Assembly (NCBI RefSeq): GCF_002858925.1
Contig: NZ_PJRS01000039.1
Span: 1-64,000 of the forward strand
Direction: 5' to 3'
Source: Caulobacter zeae
GTDB lineage: Bacteria; Pseudomonadota; Alphaproteobacteria; Caulobacterales; Caulobacteraceae
DNA: 64,000 nucleotides
Position numbers and translations under genes: made by a program. Positions 26,575-35,092 of this stretch are shown here, in pieces (position 1 is the stretch's first letter; the number at the start of each line of letters is the position of its first letter). The notes under the pieces were generated by a model. That model worked only from the letters and a program-made list of their open reading frames with translations, did not search any database and was not told where the DNA came from.

Positions 26575-27789
26575 ATGTCGCACAACACCTTCGGTCACCT
26601 GTTCCGCGTCACCACCTGGGGCGAGAGCCACGGGCCCGCCCTCGGCTGCGTCGTCGATGGCGTGCCCCCGGGCATCCTGCTGACGGCCGAGATGATCCAG
26701 GGCTTCCTCGACAAGCGCCGCCCGGGCAACGGCAAGTTCGTCACCCAGCGCCAGGAGCCGGACGCCGTGCGCATCCTGTCGGGCGTGTTCGAGGACGAGC
26801 GCACCAGCGGCCAGCGCACGACGGGCACGCCGATCAGCCTGATGATCGAGAACACCGATCAGCGGTCCAAGGACTATGGCGAGATCGCCCAGGCCTTCCG
26901 CCCCGGTCACGCCGACTATCCCTATTTCGCCAAGTACGGCGTGCGCGACTATCGCGGCGGCGGCCGCAGCTCGGCCCGCGAGACGGCCGCGCGGGTGGCG
27001 GCCGGCGCCGTAGCGCGGCTGGTGATCCCGGGCGTCACGGTGCGCGCGGCCCTGGTGCAGATCGGCCCCTACAAGATCGACCGCGCCAACTGGGACTGGG
27101 CGCAGACGCAAGAGAACCCCTACTGGTCGCCGGACGCGGCGATCATCCCGGTGTGGGAAGAGCACCTGGAGAAGATCCGTAAGGCGGGCTCCTCGACTGG
27201 AGCCGTGGTGGAAGTGGAAGCGATCGGCGTGCCCGCCGGCTGGGGCGCGCCGCTGTACGGCAAGCTCGACGCAGAACTGGCCGCCGCCCTGATGTCGATC
27301 AACGCCGCCAAGGGTGTGGAGATCGGCGAGGGCTTCGACAGCGCCGCCCTGACGGGCGAAGACAACGCCGACATGATGCGCCTTGGCCCCAATGGCGAGC
27401 CTGAGTTCCTGTCCAACCACGCCGGCGGCGTGCTGGGCGGCCTGTCGACCGGCCAGCCGGTGACGGCCCGCGTGGCCTTCAAGCCGACCTCGTCGATCCT
27501 GATTCCCCGCCAGACCCTCAACGAGGCCGGCGAGGAAATCGACCTGCGCACCAAGGGCCGCCACGACCCCTGCGTGGGCATCCGCGGCGTGCCGGTGGTG
27601 GAAGCCATGACCGCCTGCGTCCTGGCCGACGCCTTCCTGCGCCATCGAGGCCAGACGGGCGGCGGCGGGTTCCTGCCGGGCGGCGGCGGCGAGCGGGTCT
27701 TAGGGCGAAGCCGAACCTCCCCCGTGGGGAGGCGATCGCGTGAGCGATCGGTGGGGGGAGCGAGGGATAACAGCCCCACGCTTCGGTAG
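26575..27789 (+). CDS. aroC: Chorismate synthase with repeat-derived C-terminus
   Basis: A 404-residue enzyme making chorismate from EPSP with reduced [21 protein letters not shown] at residue 16, [20 protein letters not shown] and [15 protein letters not shown] are the standard signatures; [18 protein letters not shown] is near the end of the conserved part. Conserved sequence stops near residue 370. About 25 residues from 380 onward ([20 protein letters not shown] and beyond) are read from an intergenic-type repeat that also supplies the stop codon. The tail is basic and probably disordered. The ATG at 26575 is correct; open frame upstream is fortuitous. Confidence 0.93.
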   Translation: MSHNTFGHLFRVTTWGESHGPALGCVVDGVPPGILLTAEMIQGFLDKRRPGNGKFVTQRQEPDAVRILSGVFEDERTSGQRTTGTPISLMIENTDQRSKDYGEIAQAFRPGHADYPYFAKYGVRDYRGGGRSSARETAARVAAGAVARLVIPGVTVRAALVQIGPYKIDRANWDWAQTQENPYWSPDAAIIPVWEEHLEKIRKAGSSTGAVVEVEAIGVPAGWGAPLYGKLDAELAAALMSINAAKGVEIGEGFDSAALTGEDNADMMRLGPNGEPEFLSNHAGGVLGGLSTGQPVTARVAFKPTSSILIPRQTLNEAGEEIDLRTKGRHDPCVGIRGVPVVEAMTACVLADAFLRHRGQTGGGGFLPGGGGERVLGRSRTSPVGRRSRERSVGGARDNSPTLR

Positions 27790-27844
27790 CTGAAAACGTC
27801 CCCCCTCCGGCCCTCCGGGCCACCTCCCCCAGAGGGGGAGGATC
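27713..27844. repeat. GC-rich hairpin repeat (family A), overlapping the aroC 3' end
   Basis: About 130 bases bounded by GAACCTCCCCCG and GAGGGGGAGGATC. Internal features are GATCGCGTGAGCGATC followed by GGTGGGGGGAGCG, AGCTGAAAACGT, and GGCCCTCCGGGCC. The copy at 29530-29662 is the same element in reverse orientation with the same order of parts. The first 77 bases are translated as the aroC tail. Confidence 0.85.
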
Positions 27845-27853
27845 AGGAAGCGC

Positions 27854-28069
27854 CTACCCTCCGCCCTGGCGCTCGCGCCAGTCTTCCGGGCGGGTGATCA
27901 TAGAGGAGCGCAGGAAGGGCGACTGGACGCGGTCGTACTCGGCGATGCCGAGGCCGCCGCAGATCCGGCCCAGCAGTTCGGATCCGCTGAGATCGGGGAC
28001 AGGCTCGCCGTGTAGCTCTCGCCACAGCGCCTGGGCTTCCTGTTTGATCATGTCTTCGCGGCGTGGCAT
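27854..28069 (-). CDS. Conserved small protein of unknown function
   Basis: A 71-residue hydrophilic protein (MPRREDMIKQEAQALWRELH, GEPVPDLSGSELLGRICGGL, GIAEYDRVQSPFLRSSMI). No signal or membrane span and no cysteine pair; predicted mostly helical. The composition and the position after a repeat suggest a real gene, probably cytoplasmic. No function can be proposed. Confidence 0.5.
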   Translation of the reverse strand: MPRREDMIKQEAQALWRELHGEPVPDLSGSELLGRICGGLGIAEYDRVQSPFLRSSMITRPEDWRERQGGG

Positions 28070-28273
28070 CGGTTGGATCTCGGCCTTTCGGCAGAAGAAC
28101 CACCGAACTTTGAGACTCGTTCCTGACTTTTTTGTTTACAAATACTAAACGGGCCAAGCCGACGCATTTTCGCCACAAGAACTGTCGGCCAGACGACAGC
28201 GTCCTCTGGCCGCGGAGATCGTAAACCTTTGATCAGCTAGAACCCGAGAACCAAGGTTTCACGAGTTCATTTC

Positions 28274-28504
28274 ATGCGCCCTTCCCGTCTGCTTCTCGTT
28301 CCCGTCCTGCTGGCGATCGCCGTCGGCGCCCAGGGCTGCCTGGCCGTCGCGGCGGGCGGCGCCGTCGTCGGCGCGACCGGAGCCGTGGTCGGCACGGCCG
28401 GCAAGGTCGCCGTCGGGGCCGGCAAGGCCGTCATCCCCGGCGAGAGCAAGAAGGACCGCGAAAAGCGCGAGTTTCGCGAGTGGAAGAAGGCCCAGCGGGA
28501 CTGA
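28274..28504 (+). CDS. Small lipoprotein with glycine-zipper-like segment
   Basis: A 76-residue protein. The signal peptide ends in VGAQGC, a reasonable lipobox (A-Q-G-C). It is followed by AAGGAVVGATGAVVGTAGKV, a glycine-rich repeat that could form a membrane-associated hairpin, and a strongly charged tail (SKKDREKREFREWKKAQRD). Probably a membrane-anchored envelope protein. No clear ribosome site is visible, so it may be translated from a short-leader or leaderless message. Confidence 0.6.
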   Translation: MRPSRLLLVPVLLAIAVGAQGCLAVAAGGAVVGATGAVVGTAGKVAVGAGKAVIPGESKKDREKREFREWKKAQRD

Positions 28505-28508
28505 TCCT

Positions 28509-28904
28509 CTACGCCGCCGCCTGCGGAACCTGATCGCCCACGGCCACGCCTTGCAGATAGAGCGACAGCGGCCGGATCTCGTAGGCGCCGGTCGGATTGG
28601 CCTCGCCCAGGGCGCGGGCCACGTCGAGAGCCTCGTCCATGGAGGCGCAGTCGACGATGTAGAAGCCCAGCATGGCCTCCTTGGTCTCGGCGTAGGGACC
28701 GTCCATCACCACCGGCGGCTCCTGACCCTTGACCAGGGTCTTGGCCGAGCCCGTGAACCCCAGGCGCCCGGCCGGCCCCAGCTTGCCCTCGGCATAGAGC
28801 CGGTCGTGGACCACCGACAGGTTGGCCATCACCGCGTCGTCCTCGGCCTTCGTCCAGCCGGAGACCAGATCCTGGTCGTTGTAGCAGAGGATGGCGTAGA
28901 GCAC
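28509..28904 (-). CDS. YCII/DGPF-domain protein
   Basis: A 131-residue protein with the YciI-like fold. PPVVMDGPYAETKEAMLGFY is the DGPF signature with its DGPxxExKE core, and DEALDVARALGEANPTGAYE IRP is the usual C-terminal part. Members are often encoded beside ECF sigma factors and their biochemical role is poorly known; none is adjacent here. GTG start with GGGAGA six bases upstream. Confidence 0.8.
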   Translation of the reverse strand: MLYAILCYNDQDLVSGWTKAEDDAVMANLSVVHDRLYAEGKLGPAGRLGFTGSAKTLVKGQEPPVVMDGPYAETKEAMLGFYIVDCASMDEALDVARALGEANPTGAYEIRPLSLYLQGVAVGDQVPQAAA

Positions 28905-28970
28905 GGCGGATCTCCCGGAGCATTGGGTGACGCAGGGGTATCGCGACCGTCGTTCTGTGGAAAGAGCCCT

Positions 28971-29450
28971 CTAGGCCTCGGGAGGCGGCTCTGCGTCCGT
29001 TTCCGACGCAGGTTCGTCAGTTCCCGCGTCGGTCGGCGCAGGACGCGGACGGCCCAGGCGGACGATCTTCTCCTCGGCGGTGCGCACCATGCGGGTCTGG
29101 TCGTTGAACTGGGCCAGTTGGGCGCAGACCGTGAAGAAGGCGCCGGGCATGCGGGTGTCGATCCCCTCGCTCAACGTCATCAGGTAGAGGCCGGCGGACT
29201 GGATCTTGCCGAGGATCTGCAACAGGTCGACGAGGTGTGCGGCGAAGGCGTGCAGGCTGGGAACCACCAGCAGGTCGCCAGGCTTGGCCGAGGCGATGGC
29301 CGCCTCCAGGCCCGGCTTGTGCACGGCCAGCGCATAGCAGGCGTCGTGGTGCAGCGCCTGGCAGCCGGCCGCCGTCAGCTTGTCCGCCAGAGGTCCGTCG
29401 AAGGTCGCGCCCCGAACGGGCGGGACCCGGAAGTAGCCGATCATCCGCAT
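28971..29450 (-). CDS. Serine-recombinase-fold protein lacking catalytic residues
   Basis: About 159 residues. MRMIGYFRVPPVRGATFDGP aligns with the start of resolvase N-terminal domains, where the catalytic serine follows YxRVS; here it is Pro. Later parts match the fold: GDLLVVPSLHAFAAHLVDLL, where DRLxRS is expected, and LYLMTLSEGIDTRMPGAFFT. The arginines of DRLxR are gone, and there is no DNA-binding C-terminus; the end is a Pro/Glu/Thr-rich tail. It is likely a domesticated regulator or structural protein. The ATG at 29450 fits the family start. Confidence 0.65.
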   Translation of the reverse strand: MRMIGYFRVPPVRGATFDGPLADKLTAAGCQALHHDACYALAVHKPGLEAAIASAKPGDLLVVPSLHAFAAHLVDLLQILGKIQSAGLYLMTLSEGIDTRMPGAFFTVCAQLAQFNDQTRMVRTAEEKIVRLGRPRPAPTDAGTDEPASETDAEPPPEA

Positions 29451-29529
29451 GGCGCGTGTGTGGCGAACTCCGCGCCGCCGCGAAAGGGGCGACGGCGTCA
29501 AAGTCGGGGATAAACGATCGCGAGAACCA

Positions 29530-29662
29530 AGAACCTCCCCCTCTGGGGGAGGCGGCCGAAGGCCGGCGGGGGAACGTTTTCAGCTGTCGAGAAGACGACT
29601 GGTTTCGTAGCCGCTCCCCCCACCGATCGCTTCGCGATCACCTCCACCACAGGGGGAGGTTC
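29530..29662. repeat. GC-rich hairpin repeat (family A), inverted copy
   Basis: GAACCTCCCCCTC to GGGGGAGGTTC with internal GGCCGAAGGCC, AACGTTTTCAGCT and GATCGCTTCGCGATC. Read on the minus strand, it matches the element at 27713-27844 block by block, including GATCGC(GA)AGCGATCGGTGG. The two copies flank a 1.7-kb segment in opposite orientation. Confidence 0.85.
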
Positions 29663-29670
29663 CTTGAAAT

Positions 29671-30039
29671 CTAGAGGCTCAGCGCGCAGCTCTCGCCGAT
29701 GGTCGGGCGCGACAGCACCACGCGCGACAGGCCGGGGAACTGCGGCTTCAGGCGCTCGGCGAAATAGAGGCAGATGCGCTCCAGGGTCGGGCTTTCCAAC
29801 CCCGGGCGATCGTTGAGCAGGCCATGGTCGAGCTCAGTGGCGACGGCCTTGAGCGCGACGTCCAGGCTCTCGAGGTCAGCAACCCATCCGGCAGGCTGCA
29901 TGACGCCCTTCACGCTGGCCTCGACGCGGAACGAGTGGCCATGCAGGCGGCGATAACGGTGATCGCCGGGGCCTTGCTCAATATAGTGGGCCGCATCGAA
30001 ATGCGCGGCCTTCGTGATCTCGAAGACGGGTTCGGACAT
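29671..30039 (-). CDS. queD: QueD-like 6-carboxy-tetrahydropterin synthase
   Basis: A 122-residue member of the PTPS/QueD family in the queuosine pathway, converting dihydroneopterin triphosphate to carboxytetrahydropterin. Zinc ligands are His18 (FDAAH), His33 and His35 (LHGHSF); the catalytic pair appears in LDHGLLND and Glu in PTLERICLYF. The cysteine that usually precedes RLHGHS is replaced: the text reads HRYRRLHGHS. This is probably a subfamily difference. It is the third gene after queC and queE, 71 bases downstream of queE. Confidence 0.82.
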   Translation of the reverse strand: MSEPVFEITKAAHFDAAHYIEQGPGDHRYRRLHGHSFRVEASVKGVMQPAGWVADLESLDVALKAVATELDHGLLNDRPGLESPTLERICLYFAERLKPQFPGLSRVVLSRPTIGESCALSL

Positions 30040-30110
30040 GGACTTCTTTTATGACTAGGCCTGGGAGGCTCTAGCGCGCGGTCCTGTCACCAAACCGAGC
30101 GCCCTATCCA

Positions 30111-30743
30111 TCAGGGCAGGCCGAGATACTTGTGTGTCTGGACGCTTAAACGCCATTTGGGGTGGGCAAGGCAATAGGCGACGGCCAATTGCGTGTTCCT
30201 GTCGCGGTCCGGGCCATCCATCGGCTGGAGATAGAAGCGTTCGAAATCCATGTCCTCGAAGCGCTCGGGCATGGCCTTTTCCTGCGGGAAGACGAGCTTC
30301 AGCTCCTGGCCCGAGGTCTGCACCACCGGGGCGTCGGCCTTGGGGCTGACGCAGATCCAGTCGATGCCGTCGATGGCCGGCAGGGTGCCGTTGCTTTCCA
30401 TGGCGATCTGGAAGCCGCGCGCATGCAGGGCCTCGACGATGGCCGCGTCCAGTTGCAGCAGCGGCTCGCCGCCGGTGCAGACCACCAGCCGGTCGTCCGG
30501 GCCGCCGGTCCAGGCGGCCTCGACCGCATCGGCCAGGGCGTCGGCGGTGGCGAACTTGCCACCGCCCTCGCCATCCGTTCCGACGAAGTCGGTGTCGCAG
30601 AAGGTGCAGACGGCCTTGGCGCGGTCCTGCTCGCGGCCGGTCCACAGGTTGCAGCCGGAAAAGCGGCAGAACACGGCCGCCTTGCCCGCCTGGCCGCCTT
30701 CGCCTTGCAGGGTCAGGAAGATCTCTTTGACGGAATAGGTCAC
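30111..30743 (-). CDS. queE: 7-carboxy-7-deazaguanine synthase, radical SAM
   Basis: A 210-residue radical SAM enzyme making 7-carboxy-7-deazaguanine, the third step to queuosine. [11 protein letters not shown] leads into the cluster motif C-x3-GC-x14-C-x2-C, read as CRFSGC followed by [10 protein letters not shown]. The spacing between the first and second cysteines is the long CX14CX2C form also seen in Burkholderia Que[10 protein letters not shown] is the SAM-binding stretch. The GTG start overlaps the queC stop by four bases (GTGA). Confidence 0.93.
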   Translation of the reverse strand: MTYSVKEIFLTLQGEGGQAGKAAVFCRFSGCNLWTGREQDRAKAVCTFCDTDFVGTDGEGGGKFATADALADAVEAAWTGGPDDRLVVCTGGEPLLQLDAAIVEALHARGFQIAMESNGTLPAIDGIDWICVSPKADAPVVQTSGQELKLVFPQEKAMPERFEDMDFERFYLQPMDGPDRDRNTQLAVAYCLAHPKWRLSVQTHKYLGLP

Positions 30744-31483
30744 GGGACCAGCGCCTCGCGCCCGGCCGCGTCCCATTCGGCGTAGCCCTTCTCGCGCAGT
30801 TCGCAGGCGGGGCATTCGCCGCAGCCGTGGCCCCAGGGGTGCAGCTCGCCGCGTTCGCCCTGGTAGCAGGTGTGGCTCTCGACCACGATCAGGTCGACGA
30901 GGTCCTCGCCGCCCAGCTGCTTGGCCAGGGCCCAGGTCTGCGCCTTGGTCAGGTACATCAGCGGCGTCTCGACGCGGAAATTCCGGTCCATGCCCAGGTT
31001 CATGGCGCTCTGCATGGCGTCCAGCGTGTCGCGGCGGCAGTCGGGATATCCCGAGAAGTCGGTCTCGCACATGCCGCCGACCAAGGCGTCGGTGCCCCGG
31101 CGGTCGGCCAGGGCTGCGGCGTAGATCAGGAACACCAGGTTGCGGCCGGGCACGAAGGTCGACGGCAGGCCGCGCTCGGTCATCTCGATGGCGCGGTCGG
31201 CGGTCAGGGCCGACTGAGCGACGGCGCCGAAGCTCCTGATATCCAGGACATGATCCTCGCCCAGGCGGTCGGCCCAGTGCGGGAAGCGGGCGGCGACCTG
31301 GTGGCGGACGGCCTGGCGGGCCTCCATTTCGATGGAGTGGCGCTGGCCGTAGTCGAAGCCCAGGGTCTCGACGCGAGCATAGCGCTCGAGCGCCCAGGCC
31401 AGGCAGACGCTGGAGTCCTGGCCGCCGGAGAACAGCACCAGGGCGGCGCCGGAGGGCGCGGAAGGCGTGAGTGATGCGGACAT
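30740..31483 (-). CDS. queC: 7-cyano-7-deazaguanine synthase
   Basis: A 247-residue enzyme producing preQ0 with ATP and ammonia. The PP-loop is [37 protein letters not shown] and the zinc cysteines in CYQGE and [13 protein letters not shown] are typical. It is the first gene of queC-queE-queD. The ATG at 31483 ([12 protein letters not shown]) precedes the PP-loop by about 17 residues, as in relatives. Together with gluQ in this window it shows a complete interest in queuosine tRNA modification. Confidence 0.94.
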   Translation of the reverse strand: MSASLTPSAPSGAALVLFSGGQDSSVCLAWALERYARVETLGFDYGQRHSIEMEARQAVRHQVAARFPHWADRLGEDHVLDIRSFGAVAQSALTADRAIEMTERGLPSTFVPGRNLVFLIYAAALADRRGTDALVGGMCETDFSGYPDCRRDTLDAMQSAMNLGMDRNFRVETPLMYLTKAQTWALAKQLGGEDLVDLIVVESHTCYQGERGELHPWGHGCGECPACELREKGYAEWDAAGREALVP

Positions 31484-31779
31484 GCCCGCTCCTCTACACG
31501 ACCTTGGCTTCGGCTGGAACGGCGGCGCGCCTGCCGTCACGGGCGCCGGCGCTCGCGGAACATCGTTTTGCGCTGTACCTTTTACGGGAATAGGCCAAGA
31601 TACGGACCGTTGGGGAGCGGATTTCCTCTCTTTATTCAGCCTATCCGCACGCTTGACCCCAGGTCAGGCGATACACCCATTTTTCTAATTTTCGCAAAAA
31701 TGCGAACTTCCAACAATTAGGTGACGTTGCGGAAAGTGAAAAGCCGTAACCTATCGCTGTTTACTTACATCGCCGCCAG

Positions 31780-31808
31780 TTGACAGCCAAAGAACGCAAG
31801 TATGCAAT
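31780..31808 (+). promoter_or_regulatory. Candidate housekeeping promoter for the TonB-dependent receptor
   Basis: TTGACA at 31780-31785 is a perfect -35. With a 17-base spacer the -10 would be TGCAAT (31803-31808), next to TATGCA. The downstream leader to the receptor ATG is about 140 bases long. Confidence 0.45.
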
Positions 31809-31849
31809 CTCGCAAAGTCGAAGCGGGTCTGCCGGACACCTGCGCGCCG

Positions 31850-31866
31850 ATCTCCATCATGGAGAT
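31850..31866. promoter_or_regulatory. 17-base palindrome in the receptor leader
   Basis: ATCTCCAT and ATGGAGAT are perfect reverse complements around a single C. It lies just downstream of the predicted transcription start and upstream of the receptor gene, so it could be an operator or a small RNA hairpin that masks the GGAG of the upstream mini-frame. Confidence 0.4.
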
Positions 31867-31957
31867 ACGACAATGAAAACGTGCGGCGACGAGGAAACAA
31901 CGGGACGCGGATAGGGGCCGCCAACAAGGCGTCATCGCGTCCAGGGAGGGATTTCGA

Positions 31958-34951
31958 ATGACGCAGACCCCGCGCTTGCGGCGCCTCTTGGCCATGGGCG
32001 CTTCCGCCGCCGTACTGACCGCCGTGGCCGCCCCGGCCGCCTTCGCCCAGACACAGGTTCCGGCCAAGCCGGCCTCCGACAACGTGATCGAGGAACTGGT
32101 CGTCACCGCCCAGAAGAAGGAGGAAGCCCTCCAGGACGTGCCGATCGCGGTCTCGGCCTTCAGCCAGGGCAGCCTGGAAGCCCAGAAGATCGACGGCGGC
32201 CCCAACCTGCAGCAGGCCATCCCGAACGTCAGCTTCGGCAAGAGCAACTTCACCAACAGCTTCAACTTCCAGATCCGCGGCATCGGCTCCAAGGGCGTCG
32301 GCGTCTCGGCCGACAGCGGCGTCGGCGTGCACGTCAACAACGCCCCGCTTCAAGCCAGCAACCTGTTCGAGGCCGAGTTCTACGACGTCGAGCGGGTGGA
32401 AGTGCTGCGCGGCCCGCAGGGCACGCTGTACGGCCGCAACGCCACCGGCGGCGTCGTCAACATCATCACCGCCAAGCCGTCCGACCGCTTCGAGGCCCTG
32501 GGCCGCGTCGAGTACGGCAACTACGACACCAAGAAGGTGCGCGGGATGGTCAACATCCCGATCGTCGAGGAGAAGATGGCCCTGCGCATCGCGGGCGCCC
32601 TGGTGCAGCGCGACGGCTTCGTCACCAACACCTTCAACAACCACAAGGTCGACGACCGCGACCTCTATTCCACCCGCGTCAGCCTGGCGGTGAACCCCAA
32701 CGAGCGCCTGCGCGTCAACCTGATGTGGGAGCACTTCAAGGAAGACGACAACCGCGCCCGCATCGGCAAGCAGCTCTGCACCAAGGACGACGGCCCGGCC
32801 ACGGTCGGCGGCGTCGCCACCGGCACGTCGCGTCGCTACCTGACGCAGGGCTGCGCCTCGGCCAGCCTCTACAGCAACGCCGCCTATGGCACGGTCAACA
32901 CGTCCGGCACCCTCTACGGCGTTCTGGGCAACCTGGTGGGCTTCACCAGCGGCGACCTCAACGCGGGCGACACGGTCACCCGCGACCTGCGCGAGATCGA
33001 GACGCGCTTCGACCCGATCTACCGGTCGACCTCGGACGTCTACCAGTTCAACTTCGCCTACGACATCACCGACCAGCTGACCTTCACGTCGCTGAGCTCG
33101 ATCAGCACCGGCGACATCTATTCCAAGCAGGACTACTTCCGGAACATCTCGCCGGGCACGTTCAACAACACGGCCCTGACGCCGGGCGGCAACTTCACCG
33201 ATCCGCAGACCGGCACGGCCAACACCTTCCTGACCTACGACATCTCGAAATCCAACGCCAAGCAGATCAGCCAGGAGTTCCGCCTGCAGTCGGCCTTCGA
33301 CGGGCCGATCAACTTCAACGTCGGCGGCATCTATTTCGACTACCGCGGCGTCACCGACTATTACGTGGTCTCCAACGGCCTGACGATCTCGGCCCTGGCG
33401 CTGAACTTCCAGAACACCGGCAACCCGACCTGCAACCCGGCGACCACGGCCAACTGCATCGGCATCGACACCTCGCCCAACCCGACCGGCGAGGGCCACA
33501 ACTACTTCGACAACCGCACGCCCTATCACCTGAAGGCCACGGCGCTGTTCGGCGAGGTCTACTGGCAGGCCAGCGAGGACCTGAAGTTCACCCTGGGCCT
33601 GCGCCAGACCCACGACAAGAAGACCTCGGACAACATCTCGACCGCCCTGCTCGCCCCCGGCTACGGTCTGATCACCGGCACGCCGGCGCAGCAGAAGTCG
33701 GACTTCAAGGAACTGACCGGGCGCCTGGGCTTCGACTACAAGGCCAACCTGCCGTTCACCGACGAGACCCTGCTCTACGCCTTCTATTCCAAGGGCTACA
33801 AGGGCGGCGGCGCCAACCCGCCGGGAGCCATCGGCGTGGCCGGCGTGGCGGCGACCTACCAGCCGGAATTTGTCAACGCCTACGAAATCGGGGCCAAGAA
33901 CACCCTGCTGGGCGGCAGCCTGCTGCTGAACGCCACCGGCTTCTACTACGACTACCAGGGCTACCAGATCTCGAAGATCGTCAACCGCACCTCGGTCAAC
34001 GAGAACATCGACGCCACCGTCTGGGGCGTCGAGCTGGAAACCCTGTGGCAACCGGTGAAGGGCCTGCGCCTCAACGCCAATGTCGGCTACCTGAACACCA
34101 AGATCAAAGACGGCGTGTCCTCGATCGACGTGATGAACCGCACTCAAGGCGACGCGGCCCTGACCCTGGTCAAGGCCGCCCGGCCGACCGCGGCGCTGGG
34201 CAGCAACTGCGTACTGACCACCGCGGGCGTGGCGACGATCATCGGGGCGGGACTGGGCGGCACCCTGCCGCTGGCCTGCGCGGGCCCCGGCACCGGCGCC
34301 AGCAGCTACTACAGCAACCTGGCCAACACCCTCTACACCCTGCCCACCGCCTCGGGCGGCGCGGGCCTGACCGCGGCCCAGGCCACGGCGGTGCAGACCA
34401 TCCTGGCGGCGGCCGGCGGTCCGGCGGCCGGAGCCTCGACCCTGGCCGGGGCCCTGATCTCGCAGGGCTTCACGCCGGCCCAGGCCACCGGCCTGGTGAC
34501 GGTGGCGCTCACGGCCAACACCCTGGCCAACGGCGTGGGCCTCTACAACTACGCCGCCGGGGCCTCGATCGACGGCCGCGCCGCCGACCTGTCGGGCAAC
34601 GAACTGCCCAACTCGCCGCACTGGACCCTGTCGCTGGGCGCCCAATACACCTGGGACCTGCCGTCCGGCTGGGCCGCCACCGTGCGCGGCGACTACTACC
34701 GCCAGAGCGAGCAGTACGCCCGCATCTACAACACCGAGTACGACCGGCTGAAATCCTGGGAGAACGTCAACCTGACGCTCAAGATCGAGAAGCCGGAACT
34801 GGGCCTGTCGATCGACGCCTATGTGAAGAACCTGCTGAACAAGACGCCGATCACCGACGCCTACACCACCGACGACACCTCGGGCCTGTTCACCAACGTC
34901 TACACGCTGGAGCCGCGCCTCTACGGCGTCAGCCTGACCAAGACCTGGTGA
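31958..34951 (+). CDS. TonB-dependent outer-membrane receptor
   Basis: A 997-residue receptor. A signal peptide (LLAMGASAAVLTAVAAPAAFAQ) is followed by the TonB box in IEELVVTAQKKEEALQDVPI and the plug domain (VEVLRGPQGTLYGRNATGGV). The barrel ends in LYGVSLTKTW, a normal aromatic C-terminus. Residues about 748-862 form an unusual Ala/Gly/Thr-rich insertion with no barrel pattern, probably a large extracellular loop. Such receptors import scarce substrates with TonB energy; the substrate is unknown because no catabolic genes adjoin. GGAGGG precedes the ATG at 31958, and a strong terminator follows. Confidence 0.9.
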   Translation: MTQTPRLRRLLAMGASAAVLTAVAAPAAFAQTQVPAKPASDNVIEELVVTAQKKEEALQDVPIAVSAFSQGSLEAQKIDGGPNLQQAIPNVSFGKSNFTNSFNFQIRGIGSKGVGVSADSGVGVHVNNAPLQASNLFEAEFYDVERVEVLRGPQGTLYGRNATGGVVNIITAKPSDRFEALGRVEYGNYDTKKVRGMVNIPIVEEKMALRIAGALVQRDGFVTNTFNNHKVDDRDLYSTRVSLAVNPNERLRVNLMWEHFKEDDNRARIGKQLCTKDDGPATVGGVATGTSRRYLTQGCASASLYSNAAYGTVNTSGTLYGVLGNLVGFTSGDLNAGDTVTRDLREIETRFDPIYRSTSDVYQFNFAYDITDQLTFTSLSSISTGDIYSKQDYFRNISPGTFNNTALTPGGNFTDPQTGTANTFLTYDISKSNAKQISQEFRLQSAFDGPINFNVGGIYFDYRGVTDYYVVSNGLTISALALNFQNTGNPTCNPATTANCIGIDTSPNPTGEGHNYFDNRTPYHLKATALFGEVYWQASEDLKFTLGLRQTHDKKTSDNISTALLAPGYGLITGTPAQQKSDFKELTGRLGFDYKANLPFTDETLLYAFYSKGYKGGGANPPGAIGVAGVAATYQPEFVNAYEIGAKNTLLGGSLLLNATGFYYDYQGYQISKIVNRTSVNENIDATVWGVELETLWQPVKGLRLNANVGYLNTKIKDGVSSIDVMNRTQGDAALTLVKAARPTAALGSNCVLTTAGVATIIGAGLGGTLPLACAGPGTGASSYYSNLANTLYTLPTASGGAGLTAAQATAVQTILAAAGGPAAGASTLAGALISQGFTPAQATGLVTVALTANTLANGVGLYNYAAGASIDGRAADLSGNELPNSPHWTLSLGAQYTWDLPSGWAATVRGDYYRQSEQYARIYNTEYDRLKSWENVNLTLKIEKPELGLSIDAYVKNLLNKTPITDAYTTDDTSGLFTNVYTLEPRLYGVSLTKTW

Positions 34952-34977
34952 ACCTGATCGGGCCGGATCGGCTCGAG

Positions 34978-35012
34978 AAGGGGGCGGCGGAGCCAATCCG
35001 CCGCCCCTTTTG
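34978..35012 (+). terminator. Rho-independent terminator after the receptor gene
   Basis: GGGGCGGCGGA at 34981-34991 pairs perfectly with TCCGCCGCCCC at 34997-35007 around GCCAA, followed by TTTT. It lies 30 bases after the receptor stop. Confidence 0.9.
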
Positions 35013-35092
35013 CTTTCAGTGCTGTGACTTAACGACTCTGCAAGGCCAAGTCGTCCAAGCTGTGAATTCCCCGACGACCAGCCCCCGGCCGC

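Larger units (their letters stand above)
31484..31957. other. Long intergenic leader between queC and the TonB-dependent receptor
   Basis: A 474-base region, AT-richer than its surroundings between 31660 and 31800. It contains a good -35 (31780), a 17-base palindrome (31850-31866) and a possible 13-codon upstream frame starting ATGAAAACGTGC at 31873 behind GGAG. No larger gene is supported; a 73-codon frame on the plus strand overlaps the queC start and has no protein features. Confidence 0.6.

Noticed and set aside
28971..29662. An active site-specific recombinase or mobile element
   Set aside because: The resolvase-like protein has no catalytic serine or arginines and no DNA-binding end, and the nearby repeats have no transposase.
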